From the NCBI GenBank assembly GCA_964577715.1, contig CAZOAA010000002.1:1-64000 (forward strand): DNA of 64,000 bases. Reading direction: 5' to 3'. The DNA comes from SUP05 sp964577715 (lineage in GTDB: Bacteria; Pseudomonadota; Gammaproteobacteria; PS1; Pseudothioglobaceae). The notes beneath the pieces are model-generated. The model was not told the DNA's origin, did no database searches, and saw nothing but the letters and a program-made list of their open reading frames with translations. Below are positions 8,145-16,752 of this stretch, in pieces. A program made the position numbers and the translations under genes. The first letter of the stretch is position 1; the number at the start of each line of letters is the position of its first letter.

Positions 8145-9268
8145 TGCAAACCAATCACATTCAAAACCAAAAAGCCAATGATATTGTTCGTAAATGTGTG
8201 CATTGTGGCTTTTGTTTGGCAACTTGCCCCACTTATCAGTTATTGGGTGATGAGTTAGATTCACCTCGTGGGCGAATTTATCTCATTAAATCTTCACTTG
8301 AGGATAATCATTTTTCTGATGAAAGCATCAAACATCTTGATCGTTGTCTAACTTGCCGATCTTGTGAAACGACTTGCCCATCAGGTGTTGAATATGGACA
8401 TTTACTTGATATTGGTCGTGAATTTGTTGAGAAAAAGCGTCCGTTATGGCAAAAATTCTATCGTTATTCTGTACGAAAATTACTAACTACACCGATTTTA
8501 TTTAATCCAATTGGGTTTATTGCAAAGCACTCTAATAAACAAGGTAAGGCTGTTAAATCAAGCGCTAATAGCAAAAAAGTATTGTTATTAGGTGGGTGTG
8601 TACAGCCGGTCTTAGCGCCTAATATTAATCATAGTATTAAAAATATTTTGGCAAAATTAGGTTATGACGTTATTGAAACGCCACAAAAACAGTGTTGTGG
8701 TGCAGTGGATCAACATTTGAGTGCAACTCAAGAGGCACTTTCCAAAGTTAAAAGCAATATTGATAGTTGGCTTGAATTTGATACTGATACCATTATTTCA
8801 AGTGCGAGCGGTTGCGGATTGATGGTTAAAGACTACCCTTCTTTATTTGATCAGTCAGACCCATACTACCAAAAAGCGCAAGAAGTAAGCAATAAAACTC
8901 AAGATATTGCTGAGTTTTTAGCGGATAAAGATTTGAGTCAGCTCAATTTAGAAAAAGCCAATATTGCTTATCATGAACCTTGCACCTTGCAACATGGGCA
9001 AAAGTTAGCAGGTCTAGTTAATTCTATTTTGCAACAACTGGGCTATACGCCAGCAGTAGTTCAGGATTCACACCTTTGTTGTGGCTCGGCAGGCACGTAT
9101 TCAATCTTTCAGCCTAAGTTATCACAAGAGCTTAAGATTAATAAATTGCAAAACTTGCAAGCTTCCAATCCACAAATAATCGTCACCGCTAATATCGGCT
9201 GTTTAATGCACTTACAAAAAGACACTAAAATACCGGTCAAACATTGGATTGAGTTATTAAATGCCTAG
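8144..9268 (+). CDS. glcF: Glycolate oxidase iron-sulfur subunit GlcF
   Basis: The 374-residue subunit passes electrons from GlcD/E to the quinone pool. Two 4Fe-4S motifs are visible: CVHCGFCLATCPTY near residue 18 and CLTCRSCETTCPSG near residue 68. Two CCG-type cysteine-rich domains follow (KQCCGAVDQH, HEPCTLQH and HLCCGSAGTY), the heterodisulfide-reductase-like signature. The ATG overlaps the glcE stop (TAATG), and its 3' end overlaps rlmD by 8 bases. Length is close to the usual 400. Confidence 0.95.
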   Translation: MQTNHIQNQKANDIVRKCVHCGFCLATCPTYQLLGDELDSPRGRIYLIKSSLEDNHFSDESIKHLDRCLTCRSCETTCPSGVEYGHLLDIGREFVEKKRPLWQKFYRYSVRKLLTTPILFNPIGFIAKHSNKQGKAVKSSANSKKVLLLGGCVQPVLAPNINHSIKNILAKLGYDVIETPQKQCCGAVDQHLSATQEALSKVKSNIDSWLEFDTDTIISSASGCGLMVKDYPSLFDQSDPYYQKAQEVSNKTQDIAEFLADKDLSQLNLEKANIAYHEPCTLQHGQKLAGLVNSILQQLGYTPAVVQDSHLCCGSAGTYSIFQPKLSQELKINKLQNLQASNPQIIVTANIGCLMHLQKDTKIPVKHWIELLNA

Positions 9269-10577
9269 AAGAAGAAAACCAAAAGCTAAAACTTACGAAC
9301 TAGAAATCGAATCCCTCTCACACGAGGGACGTGGCATTGCACATTTAGAGGAAAAAGTCATTTTTGTATCCGGCGTCTTGCCAGGTGAAAAAGTAATTGC
9401 TGATCGAACTTTTTCGCGTGCAAAATTTGAAGAAGCAGATGTTAAAGAAGTGCTAAAACCAGCAGATAATCGCATAGCGCCGAAGTGTGAAGTATTTGGT
9501 ATTTGTGGCGGCTGTTCGTTTCAACATCTTTCTAGTGAAGATCAAATACAAGCCAAAGGCGAGTGGCTAAAAGACGCTTTTGCAGGGCAGGCTAAAGTTA
9601 AGCCTAAATATTGGTTGGATCCACTACAGGCTGAGAGCTGGGGTTATCGTCGCAAGGCAAGGCTTGGTGTTCGCTATGTCGCTAAAAAAGAAAAAGTACT
9701 GGTCGGCTTTAGAGAAAAAAAATCTGGCTTTATTACTAATATGAGTCGTTGCGAGGTGTTGCATCCATCTTTAGGTGATAACCTTGAAGTGCTGGCTGAG
9801 GCAATAGAGCGGCTTTCAATTAAATCACAAATCCCACAACTCGAAGTTGCTGTTGCTGAGAATAACACGGTGTTAATCTTGCGACACCTTGAGTCACTCA
9901 CAGCTAAGGATGAGCAAATCCTGCTCGATTGTGCTAATGAGCTAGATGTGACGTTTTATACGCAAAGTGGCGGTGAAGATACAGTTAAGCCACTGGATCA
10001 GGCAGTTGAGCTAACTTACACACACCCTGATCATGGTATTGAAATGGAATTTTTACCCACTGATTTCACTCAAGTGAATTTTAATCTAAATCGTAAAATG
10101 ATTAATTTAGCACTTAATATGCTTGATCTTAACAATAAAGATGAGGTAATTGATCTATTTTGTGGATTGGGTAATTTCACCCTGCCGATTGCGCGTTATG
10201 CCAAACACGTGGTGGGTGTAGAAGGAGATTTAGGCTTGGTGGAACGAGCCAAACACAATGTCACTAAAAACAACATTGTTAATGCTAATTTTTACATGGC
10301 TGATTTATTTAAAGAAGTGGAAGGTGCGCCGTGGTTTAGAGGCAAGACTTACAATAAAGCCTTGATTGACCCTGCACGCTCAGGCGCAATTGAGATTGTA
10401 GAATTACTACCAAAACTTGGTGTTGAAAGGTTGGTGTATGTATCGTGTAATCCGGCAACATTAGCGAGAGACACTGCTAAACTTATTGAACTAGGGTATA
10501 AATTAGATACTGCCGGGGTGATGGATATGTTTCCTCAAACTGCACATGTTGAATCAATCGCGCTATTTACTAAATGA
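9261..10577 (+). CDS. rlmD: 23S rRNA (uracil-1939-C5)-methyltransferase RlmD
   Basis: The 438-residue enzyme methylates U1939 of 23S rRNA. An N-terminal TRAM RNA-binding domain (about 10-60) starts after a basic leader. A 4Fe-4S site follows in CEVFGICGGCSFQ, with the fourth cysteine probably in RCEVLHP. The SAM-binding motif DLFCGLGNFTLP and the catalytic cysteine in VYVSCNPATLARD complete the TrmA/RlmD fold. It overlaps glcF by 8 bases, so it is carried on the glc message, although its role is unrelated. Confidence 0.96.
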   Translation: MPRRRKPKAKTYELEIESLSHEGRGIAHLEEKVIFVSGVLPGEKVIADRTFSRAKFEEADVKEVLKPADNRIAPKCEVFGICGGCSFQHLSSEDQIQAKGEWLKDAFAGQAKVKPKYWLDPLQAESWGYRRKARLGVRYVAKKEKVLVGFREKKSGFITNMSRCEVLHPSLGDNLEVLAEAIERLSIKSQIPQLEVAVAENNTVLILRHLESLTAKDEQILLDCANELDVTFYTQSGGEDTVKPLDQAVELTYTHPDHGIEMEFLPTDFTQVNFNLNRKMINLALNMLDLNNKDEVIDLFCGLGNFTLPIARYAKHVVGVEGDLGLVERAKHNVTKNNIVNANFYMADLFKEVEGAPWFRGKTYNKALIDPARSGAIEIVELLPKLGVERLVYVSCNPATLARDTAKLIELGYKLDTAGVMDMFPQTAHVESIALFTK

Positions 10578-11020
10578 TTACAATTGATATTGACAATCAA
10601 ACACTGAAGTACCGAGATAAAACTTATTCTATTAGTAGTGCAAAAAATGGCGTAGGTGAAGTTGAAGGGTCTTATTGCACACCTTTGGGCAGGTTTAAAA
10701 TTTCTGAAAAAATTGGCACTAATTTAGAATTAGGATCAGTATTAGTTGCCAGAGAGCCAACGGGTGAAATTTTTTCAAAAACATTGTTTGATCAAAGTCC
10801 TGATAGGGACTGGATACTCACCCGTATTCTTTGGTTAGAAGGCGTTGAAGCCCACAATCAAAATACTAAAAATCGTTATATTTATATTCATGGATCTCCT
10901 GATCAAACACCAATGGGAGTACCAGGTTCTAAGGGTTGTATCCGTATGCACAATCAAGATGTGATTGAGTTGTTTGACAAGGTTCACACTGGCGAAGATG
11001 TCGTTATAATGAATCCATGA
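10574..11020 (+). CDS. L,D-transpeptidase (YkuD domain)
   Basis: The 148-residue protein is essentially a bare YkuD catalytic domain. The active site is visible as IHGSPD followed by SKGCIRMHNQD, with the nucleophilic cysteine in GCIRM. These enzymes form 3-3 crosslinks or attach lipoproteins to peptidoglycan. There is no obvious signal peptide or lysin domain, so how it reaches the periplasm is unclear. Its ATG overlaps the rlmD stop by 4 bases and its stop overlaps the rhodanese gene by 4. ampG and nagZ downstream point to cell-wall metabolism. Confidence 0.88.
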   Translation: MITIDIDNQTLKYRDKTYSISSAKNGVGEVEGSYCTPLGRFKISEKIGTNLELGSVLVAREPTGEIFSKTLFDQSPDRDWILTRILWLEGVEAHNQNTKNRYIYIHGSPDQTPMGVPGSKGCIRMHNQDVIELFDKVHTGEDVVIMNP

Positions 11021-11424
11021 GTCAGCTAGTACAATACTTACCAAAAAAAGCTTATGAGCGCCTTCAAGAAAACTCAAAAGCAGTTTTAATTGACGTACGT
11101 ACAGAAGCTGAAAATAAGTTTGTTGGCAGGCCGCTTGATTGTATTTTTGTACCTTGGGTTGACGAGCCCGATTGGGAGCCACATCCCGATGATTTTATTG
11201 CCGCAATTAAACGCTTTATTGGCAGTGAAGCGTCGAATACTGAAATCATTCTTATTTGTCGTAGTGGTTTTCGCTCTGATGATGCTGGCCGTTGTTTGAT
11301 TGACAATGGTTTTGTTAATGTGGCTCATGTGGTTAGCGGCTTTGAGGGTGATCTTGATGAGAATGATCAACGTGGTAATGTTAATGGTTGGCGCCATGAC
11401 GGCATGCCTTGGAATCAATGTTAA
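11017..11424 (+). CDS. Rhodanese-like domain protein
   Basis: This 135-residue single-domain protein has the sulfurtransferase loop CRSGFRS with the persulfide-forming cysteine and the N-terminal VLIDVRTEAE strand. The aromatic insert PWVDEPDWEPHPDDF and the tail GWRHDGMPW are common in a proteobacterial subgroup found in sulfur oxidisers and others. It could transfer sulfane sulfur; its donor and acceptor are unknown. It sits between an L,D-transpeptidase gene and ampG with overlaps on both sides. Confidence 0.88.
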   Translation: MSQLVQYLPKKAYERLQENSKAVLIDVRTEAENKFVGRPLDCIFVPWVDEPDWEPHPDDFIAAIKRFIGSEASNTEIILICRSGFRSDDAGRCLIDNGFVNVAHVVSGFEGDLDENDQRGNVNGWRHDGMPWNQC

Positions 11425-12944
11425 CAAGCTATTTGGATAGTATTAAGCTTTTTATTCACCCTAGGGTAGTAACTATGCTGTTCCTAGGGTTTTCAGCAGG
11501 CATACCTATTTTATTGATCTTTTCAACACTTGGTCTATGGCTAAATGAGGCGGGTGTAGCCAAATCAACCATTACTTATTTTTCATGGGCAGCACTTGGC
11601 TACTCGTTTAAGTTTGTTTGGGCACCACTGGTTGATCAATTGCCCTTGCCAGTTTTAACCAAAATGCTAGGCCGTCGTCGTGCTTGGATGCTGGTTTCAC
11701 AACTCTCAATCATAGGTGCAATTTTACTTATGTCGTCAGTTGATCCAAAAGCCAGTATTGACAGTCTAACTGTTATGGCTTATGGTGCAGTGTTGCTAGG
11801 GTTTTCGTCAGCAACACAAGATATTGTGATTGATGCTTATCGTATTGAATCAGCCGATAAAGATATGCAATCAATGCTTTCAGCCACCTATATTGCAGGC
11901 TATCGTATTGGTATGCTGGTGGCTGGTGCAGGAGGTTTGTTTATTGCCAGTTATTTAGGCTCAACCAAGGCATTGTATAGTTATGATGCTTGGTCAGGTA
12001 CTTATATGGTGATGGCGTTGGTAATGTTGATTGGTGTGGCCACTACACTCATTATTAATGAGCCCAACACTAAAAGAAAAGAAAGTGAATATAGCGCGGC
12101 TGATTACACCCGATTTTTCTTATTATTTTTATCAATTGTTGCTGCCTTTATCCTAACATTCAATGCAACAGCTGATTGGGTTGGTACAGCCAAAAAATCT
12201 TTAACTGAAATTTTTGATAATAAACACCTTGCCGGTTTTATTGTTGGTACAGTTCGTATGGTAACAGCACTTGTAGGTGCGTATGTTGCCGCTCGAGCAC
12301 TAATTATGTTAAATATTGTCAATCAATCGATGGTTAACAACACCTATGTTGATCCGGTTAAGGATTTCTTTAGTCGCTATGGAATGAGCGTAGCAGTATT
12401 ATTGTTAGCTGTGATTGGGTTATATCGTGTGAGTGACATTGTACTCGGCGTAGTGGCTAATATTTTTTACCAAGATATGGGTTTTACTAAGGTTGAAATT
12501 GCTACTATTTCTAAAACTTTTGGTTTATTTATGACGATTGCTGGTGGTTTTTTAGGCGGTGTAATGGCAATTAGAATAGGTGTATTCAAGGTGTTATTTT
12601 TAGGTGCTGCACTGTCCGCTTTGACCAACCTATTATTTATTGTATTGGCAAATATCGGCCATGATATTACTTGGCTGTATGTGACCATTACTATGGATAA
12701 TTTATCGGCTGGTCTTGCAGGCGCAGCTTTCATTGCTTTTCTATCAAGTTTGACCAATATTAAATTTACCGCAGTGCAGTACGCCGTATTTTCATCATTA
12801 ATGACGCTCTTGCCTAAGATATTTGGTGGATATTCAGGCACGTTGGTTGAACAATTTGGCTATAGTGAATTTTTTGTGATTACAACCTTAATTGGTATTC
12901 CGGTGCTATGGCTGGTGTATAAAGTTAAACCTCATATTGATTAG
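11418..12944 (+). CDS. ampG: AmpG-like muropeptide permease (MFS)
   Basis: The 508-residue protein has about 12-14 membrane helices. The MFS signature regions LYSFKFVWAPLVDQ-like (here GYSFKFVWAPLVDQ) and LGRRRAWMLVSQ are diagnostic of AmpG, which imports anhydro-muropeptides into the cytoplasm for recycling. I start at ATG 11418 inside the rhodanese stop region; a TTG nine bases upstream is an alternative. The middle of the protein (about residues 220-330) is less conserved. Placed directly before nagZ, it supports a recycling function. Confidence 0.88.
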   Translation: MLTSYLDSIKLFIHPRVVTMLFLGFSAGIPILLIFSTLGLWLNEAGVAKSTITYFSWAALGYSFKFVWAPLVDQLPLPVLTKMLGRRRAWMLVSQLSIIGAILLMSSVDPKASIDSLTVMAYGAVLLGFSSATQDIVIDAYRIESADKDMQSMLSATYIAGYRIGMLVAGAGGLFIASYLGSTKALYSYDAWSGTYMVMALVMLIGVATTLIINEPNTKRKESEYSAADYTRFFLLFLSIVAAFILTFNATADWVGTAKKSLTEIFDNKHLAGFIVGTVRMVTALVGAYVAARALIMLNIVNQSMVNNTYVDPVKDFFSRYGMSVAVLLLAVIGLYRVSDIVLGVVANIFYQDMGFTKVEIATISKTFGLFMTIAGGFLGGVMAIRIGVFKVLFLGAALSALTNLLFIVLANIGHDITWLYVTITMDNLSAGLAGAAFIAFLSSLTNIKFTAVQYAVFSSLMTLLPKIFGGYSGTLVEQFGYSEFFVITTLIGIPVLWLVYKVKPHID

Positions 12945-12947
12945 ATT

Positions 12948-13934
12948 ATGATACTAGGCCCAATTATGATGGATGTGTCAGGCCTTATACTGACGCAAAA
13001 AGAAAAAAATCAATTGACTAAACCTAGTATTGGTGGCGTAATTTTATTCACGCGTAACTTTGAAGGTATTACCCAAGTCAAAGAGTTAATTAAGTCTATT
13101 CGTCTGATTAATCAAAACCTACTCATTGCGGTGGATCACGAAGGCGGACGAGTGCAACGATTTAGAACAGGGTTTACTCATTTGCCGCCCATGGCAAAAC
13201 TGGGCGAGGTTTATGATCAAAATCCAGAGCAAGCACTTGAGCAGGCTTTTTCTTGTGGCTGGATACTGGCAAAAGAATTATTAGATATTGGAGTAGATTT
13301 TTCTTTTACTCCAGTACTTGATTTAGATTATGGGAATTCTTCAGTCATTGGTGATAGGGCTTTTCACTCTAATCCCGATGCTGTGATTAAATTAGCAGGT
13401 AGTTTGATTGACGGCATGCATGAGTCGGGCATGAAGTGTGTGGGCAAGCATTTTCCTGGACATGGCCATGTAGCGCTTGACTCACACCTTGATTTGCCAA
13501 TTGATGAGCGTCCTATGAGTGAAATCAGGCAAGATATGCTTAGTTTTAAAGGTTTGATTAATCATGGCTTAGATGCAATTATGCCGGCGCATGTTGTGTA
13601 TTCTCAAGTGGACGATAAACCTGCAGGGTTTTCATCAAAGTGGATAAAAAATATCTTGCAAGAGCAATTAGGTTTTGGCGGTGTGATATTTAGTGATGAT
13701 TTATCCATGCAAGGAGCGCACTTTATTAAAGACATTGCCGAGCGTGTACGGGTATCGCTAGAGAGTGGTTGTGATATGACGCTAATTTGTAACCATCCTG
13801 AATTAGTTGCCAAGGTTATTGACCTAGATTGGCCTAGCAGTGAGAAACTACAATTAATGAAAGGGATTAAGCCTCAGAATATTGATAAAATAACAACCGA
13901 GCACCATTTAGAAAATATTCAAATATTATTATGA
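12948..13934 (+). CDS. nagZ: Beta-N-acetylhexosaminidase NagZ
   Basis: The 328-residue GH3 enzyme removes GlcNAc from imported GlcNAc-anhydroMur-peptides in the cytoplasm. The substrate pocket AVDHEGGRVQRF and the NagZ-specific motif KHFPGHGHVALDSH, which provides the histidine of the Asp-His dyad, are present, as is the nucleophile context FSDDLSM. Length is near the E. coli enzyme (341). It starts 3 bases after ampG ends and overlaps the next small gene by 4, forming a peptidoglycan recycling unit. Confidence 0.95.
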   Translation: MILGPIMMDVSGLILTQKEKNQLTKPSIGGVILFTRNFEGITQVKELIKSIRLINQNLLIAVDHEGGRVQRFRTGFTHLPPMAKLGEVYDQNPEQALEQAFSCGWILAKELLDIGVDFSFTPVLDLDYGNSSVIGDRAFHSNPDAVIKLAGSLIDGMHESGMKCVGKHFPGHGHVALDSHLDLPIDERPMSEIRQDMLSFKGLINHGLDAIMPAHVVYSQVDDKPAGFSSKWIKNILQEQLGFGGVIFSDDLSMQGAHFIKDIAERVRVSLESGCDMTLICNHPELVAKVIDLDWPSSEKLQLMKGIKPQNIDKITTEHHLENIQILL

Positions 13935-14212
13935 GTACCCAAGATAAACCAGATTTTGAAATTCGTTTATTAAAAGCTGTTAGACAAACTCTAATTGCAG
14001 TGGCGAAAGACACTATGACCAAGCCAGGTTTGCGTCATCCATTGACTGAAAATACACAAAAAATGATTACTGATTGTTTAGATATTGTAACTTCACGACA
14101 AACAGCCATCGAAAAGCAAGAGGGTGCACATACCAAAATGAAGCCGGTTTATACAGATGAGCAAACGGTGCAAAGTTTCTCAATTGACGATCTTAAAAAA
14201 ACACTAAATTAA
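13931..14212 (+). CDS. Conserved hypothetical protein, 93 aa
   Basis: I do not recognise a function. The protein is soluble and mostly helical, with the stretch FEIRLLKAVRQTLIAVAKDT followed by a GLRHPLT turn and CLDIVTSR. Similar small proteins occur in other sulfur-oxidising gammaproteobacteria as I remember them, sometimes labelled a segregation and condensation protein, a label the length does not support. It is translationally coupled to nagZ (4-base overlap) and meets uvrD tail to tail with a 4-base overlap. Confidence 0.75.
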   Translation: MSTQDKPDFEIRLLKAVRQTLIAVAKDTMTKPGLRHPLTENTQKMITDCLDIVTSRQTAIEKQEGAHTKMKPVYTDEQTVQSFSIDDLKKTLN

Positions 14213-16374
14213 ACAAATTCCAAATTTGCATACGAGCTAATTAGCCATTTAGTGCCTGCAGACTTAAATTTAATTTGCACTCTGGCAGAATCACCATCGC
14301 CTTCAAAATTAAGCACTGTTCCAAAGCCGAATTTATTGTGCTTAACTCTTGCGCCAATCGATAATTGACCTTGCCCCTCAGGCTCGATATCTTGATTAAA
14401 GATATCGTCTTCTTGGTAGTTTTTCTGCGTTGCGCCAAATTTTTGTTTGACAGGGTTTAGGTATTCGCTAGGAATTTCATCTAAAAATCTAGAAGGATAA
14501 GCATAGAGCGATTGCCCATGCAAAAAGCGTTTAACAGCAAATGATAGTGTTAGTTTTTTCATTGCACGTGTCATGCCAACGTAGCATAAACGCCTTTCTT
14601 CATCCATTAAATGCGGCTCGTCTTTACTTTGTCTGGATGGAAATAAATCTTCTTCCATGCCAGTTAGAAATACATATGGAAACTCCAAACCTTTTGCTGA
14701 GTGAATCGTCATTAATTGCACATTTTGATTAATAGGGGCGTTGGTATCACCATTAGAATCTAGTGAAGCAAGCGAGATGAATCCGAGTGTTTCACTCATA
14801 TCGCTATCTTGGTCATGCACATATTGCTTGGCAGCAGCAATAAGCTCTTCAAGGTTTTCTTTTTTACTGCCAGCTTTATCAGTTTTGTCGTTTGAATAAT
14901 GTTCAATTAGGCCTGAGGCTTTGATTAGATAGGCTACTTTTTCATTAAGGTCTAAGTTTTTAGCATCATCTTGCATTTTTTCAATAAGACGAATAAAACC
15001 TGTTAATGCATTAGCTGCACGTGTGGCAAGTGTTGGTGCAACAGAAGTTGCCGCTTGAAATAAGTTAGTATGGTTATTGGTTGCAAACTCACGAACTTTT
15101 TCAACAGTAGCATTGCCAATGCCACGAGTTGGAAAATTAACCACACGTTCAAATGCAACGTTATCTGCTGTAGTTTCCATGAGGCGTAGATAGCACAGGG
15201 CATCTTTAACTTCAGCGCGTTCAAAAAATCGTAAACCGCCATAAATAATATAGGGGATATTGTATTTAATTAGTTTTTCTTCAAAGGCCCTAGATTGCGC
15301 ATTAGAACGGTACAAAATAGCACATTCATTGGGTAATGATCCATCATTAATATATTTTTGAATACTGTTGACTACAAAATCTGCCTCATCAGTTTCACTA
15401 CGTGCTTCATAAATATCAATAAGGTCACCATCACCGGTATCTGTCCATAAAGATTTTCCTAAGCGACCAGCATTATTAGTAATCAGTGCATTTGAAGCAC
15501 CCAGAATATTACCTGTAGAGCGATAATTTTGCTCAAGACGAATGGTTTGAATAGGCTGAAAGTCATTTTCAAGTTTTTGTATATTTTCAATTTTTGCACC
15601 ACGCCAACCGTAAATGGATTGATCATCATCACCCACACAAAATACTTGATTATCATTTGTCGATAATAGCTTTATCCATCTATATTGCACAGTATTGGTA
15701 TCTTGAAATTCATCGACTAATACATGTTTAAAACGATTTTTATAGTGAGATAATAGCTCGGCATTATTGTTTAATAACTCATAACTACGCACTAATAGCT
15801 CGGCAAAATCAATTAAATCATTTGCGTTGCAATGGGCTTCATAAAGTTCAAAAACTTTGACACTTTGTTTAATAAAATAGTTGTATCCTGGATCAATATC
15901 ATCTGGACGGATCCCTTCATCTTTTTGCTGATTAATAAACCACTGGATTTTTCGAACTGGATATTTTGATTCGTCAATTTGATTTTCTTTCATTAATCGC
16001 TTAATGATGCGAAATTGATCTTGTTGATCTAGAATTTGAAATTGTTGGGTTAGGTTTGCTTGAGCATAATGTGTGCGTAATAAGCGATGAGCTAAACCAT
16101 GAAATGTTCCAACCCACATACTCATGATTGGACGACGAAGTAGAGTGCTAAGACGCTCCCGCATTTCATTGGCCGCTTTGTTGGTAAATGTGACCGCTAA
16201 GATAGCATCAGTATGAACATTTTTTTGCGTGACTAAATAGGCGATACGATGTGTAAGGACTCTGGTTTTTCCACTGCCCGCACCCGCTAGTATTAAAGCA
16301 TTTTGATGATCATCTAGAGTAACTGATTGATGTTGTTTGTCATTTAATCCATCAGTTATTTCAGATAAATTCAT
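14209..16374 (-). CDS. uvrD: DNA helicase II UvrD
   Basis: The 721-residue superfamily 1 helicase unwinds DNA 3' to 5' in nucleotide excision repair and mismatch repair. Walker A is AGAGSGKT (about residues 31-38), motif Ia has VTFTNKAANEMR, Walker B is VDEFQDTN, motif III has GDDDQSIYGWRGA and motif VI has CYVGMTRA. The block MWVGTFHGLAHRLLR favours UvrD over Rep. The length equals E. coli UvrD (720). It is transcribed alone. Confidence 0.96.
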   Translation of the reverse strand: MNLSEITDGLNDKQHQSVTLDDHQNALILAGAGSGKTRVLTHRIAYLVTQKNVHTDAILAVTFTNKAANEMRERLSTLLRRPIMSMWVGTFHGLAHRLLRTHYAQANLTQQFQILDQQDQFRIIKRLMKENQIDESKYPVRKIQWFINQQKDEGIRPDDIDPGYNYFIKQSVKVFELYEAHCNANDLIDFAELLVRSYELLNNNAELLSHYKNRFKHVLVDEFQDTNTVQYRWIKLLSTNDNQVFCVGDDDQSIYGWRGAKIENIQKLENDFQPIQTIRLEQNYRSTGNILGASNALITNNAGRLGKSLWTDTGDGDLIDIYEARSETDEADFVVNSIQKYINDGSLPNECAILYRSNAQSRAFEEKLIKYNIPYIIYGGLRFFERAEVKDALCYLRLMETTADNVAFERVVNFPTRGIGNATVEKVREFATNNHTNLFQAATSVAPTLATRAANALTGFIRLIEKMQDDAKNLDLNEKVAYLIKASGLIEHYSNDKTDKAGSKKENLEELIAAAKQYVHDQDSDMSETLGFISLASLDSNGDTNAPINQNVQLMTIHSAKGLEFPYVFLTGMEEDLFPSRQSKDEPHLMDEERRLCYVGMTRAMKKLTLSFAVKRFLHGQSLYAYPSRFLDEIPSEYLNPVKQKFGATQKNYQEDDIFNQDIEPEGQGQLSIGARVKHNKFGFGTVLNFEGDGDSARVQIKFKSAGTKWLISSYANLEFV

Positions 16375-16440
16375 GATTTTTTCTTGCCTATTGGTTGTAA
16401 ATGGTTATAATATTACCTTTCTCTTATATCACGCAATTTT

Positions 16441-16470
16441 TTGACTTGATTTAAGAGTGTGAAATTATAA
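16441..16470 (+). promoter_or_regulatory. Putative sigma-70 promoter of the 61-aa gene
   Basis: TTGACT (16441-16446) and TTATAA (16465-16470) are spaced by 18 bases and lie upstream of a strong ribosome site AAGGAG (16491-16496) and the ATG at 16505. The -35 is good, the -10 mediocre. Confidence 0.4.
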
Positions 16471-16504
16471 ACATTATTATTGTATAAATTAAGGAGTATC
16501 AGTA

Positions 16505-16690
16505 ATGACATACTACGAAGGCGTTAAAAAAATGGAAGAAATGGGCGTTAATGACAACTATATTCAAGGTTGGGTCGCTGGTTTTTTAAACAACCCTGAA
16601 ATTGAGGAGCAAAGAATTACTGATGAGTGGGAAGCTGGTTTTGAAGATGGCAAAGAGCAAACAGATGCAAATTTTGCAAATTTCTGCTAA
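16505..16690 (+). CDS. Small acidic conserved protein, 61 aa
   Basis: The 61-residue protein is acidic and soluble, with two matching segments: YIQGWVAGFLNNPEIEEQR and EWEAGFEDGKEQ, each having a GW/EAG-F-like motif. It has its own putative promoter, a good ribosome site and a strong terminator, so it is almost certainly expressed. It resembles, from memory only, a short protein family annotated in sulfur-globule-oxidising purple sulfur bacteria (Alvin_2107 type); I am not sure of this. The function is unknown. Confidence 0.72.
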   Translation: MTYYEGVKKMEEMGVNDNYIQGWVAGFLNNPEIEEQRITDEWEAGFEDGKEQTDANFANFC

Positions 16691-16714
16691 TCTCTCAGAT
16701 TTAAGATGATTTTT

Positions 16715-16740
16715 AAAAGCCCCGTTTACGGGGCTTTTTT
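16715..16740 (+). terminator. Intrinsic terminator
   Basis: A 10-bp perfect stem (AAAAGCCCCG at 16715-16724 with its complement at 16729-16738) has a TTTA loop and continues into T residues. It ends the 61-aa gene and lies only 13 bases before the epmB ATG, so epmB must start within or just after this structure or rely on read-through. Confidence 0.88.
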
Positions 16741-16752
16741 AATGCAATCTTT

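Noticed and set aside
10584..10600. FNR-like TTGAT...ATCAA at the start of the L,D-transpeptidase gene
   Set aside because: The half-sites are 7 bases apart instead of 4 and lie inside coding sequence.
10835..11182. 115-codon open frame on the minus strand
   Set aside because: It lies across the well-supported L,D-transpeptidase and rhodanese genes and has no protein family character.
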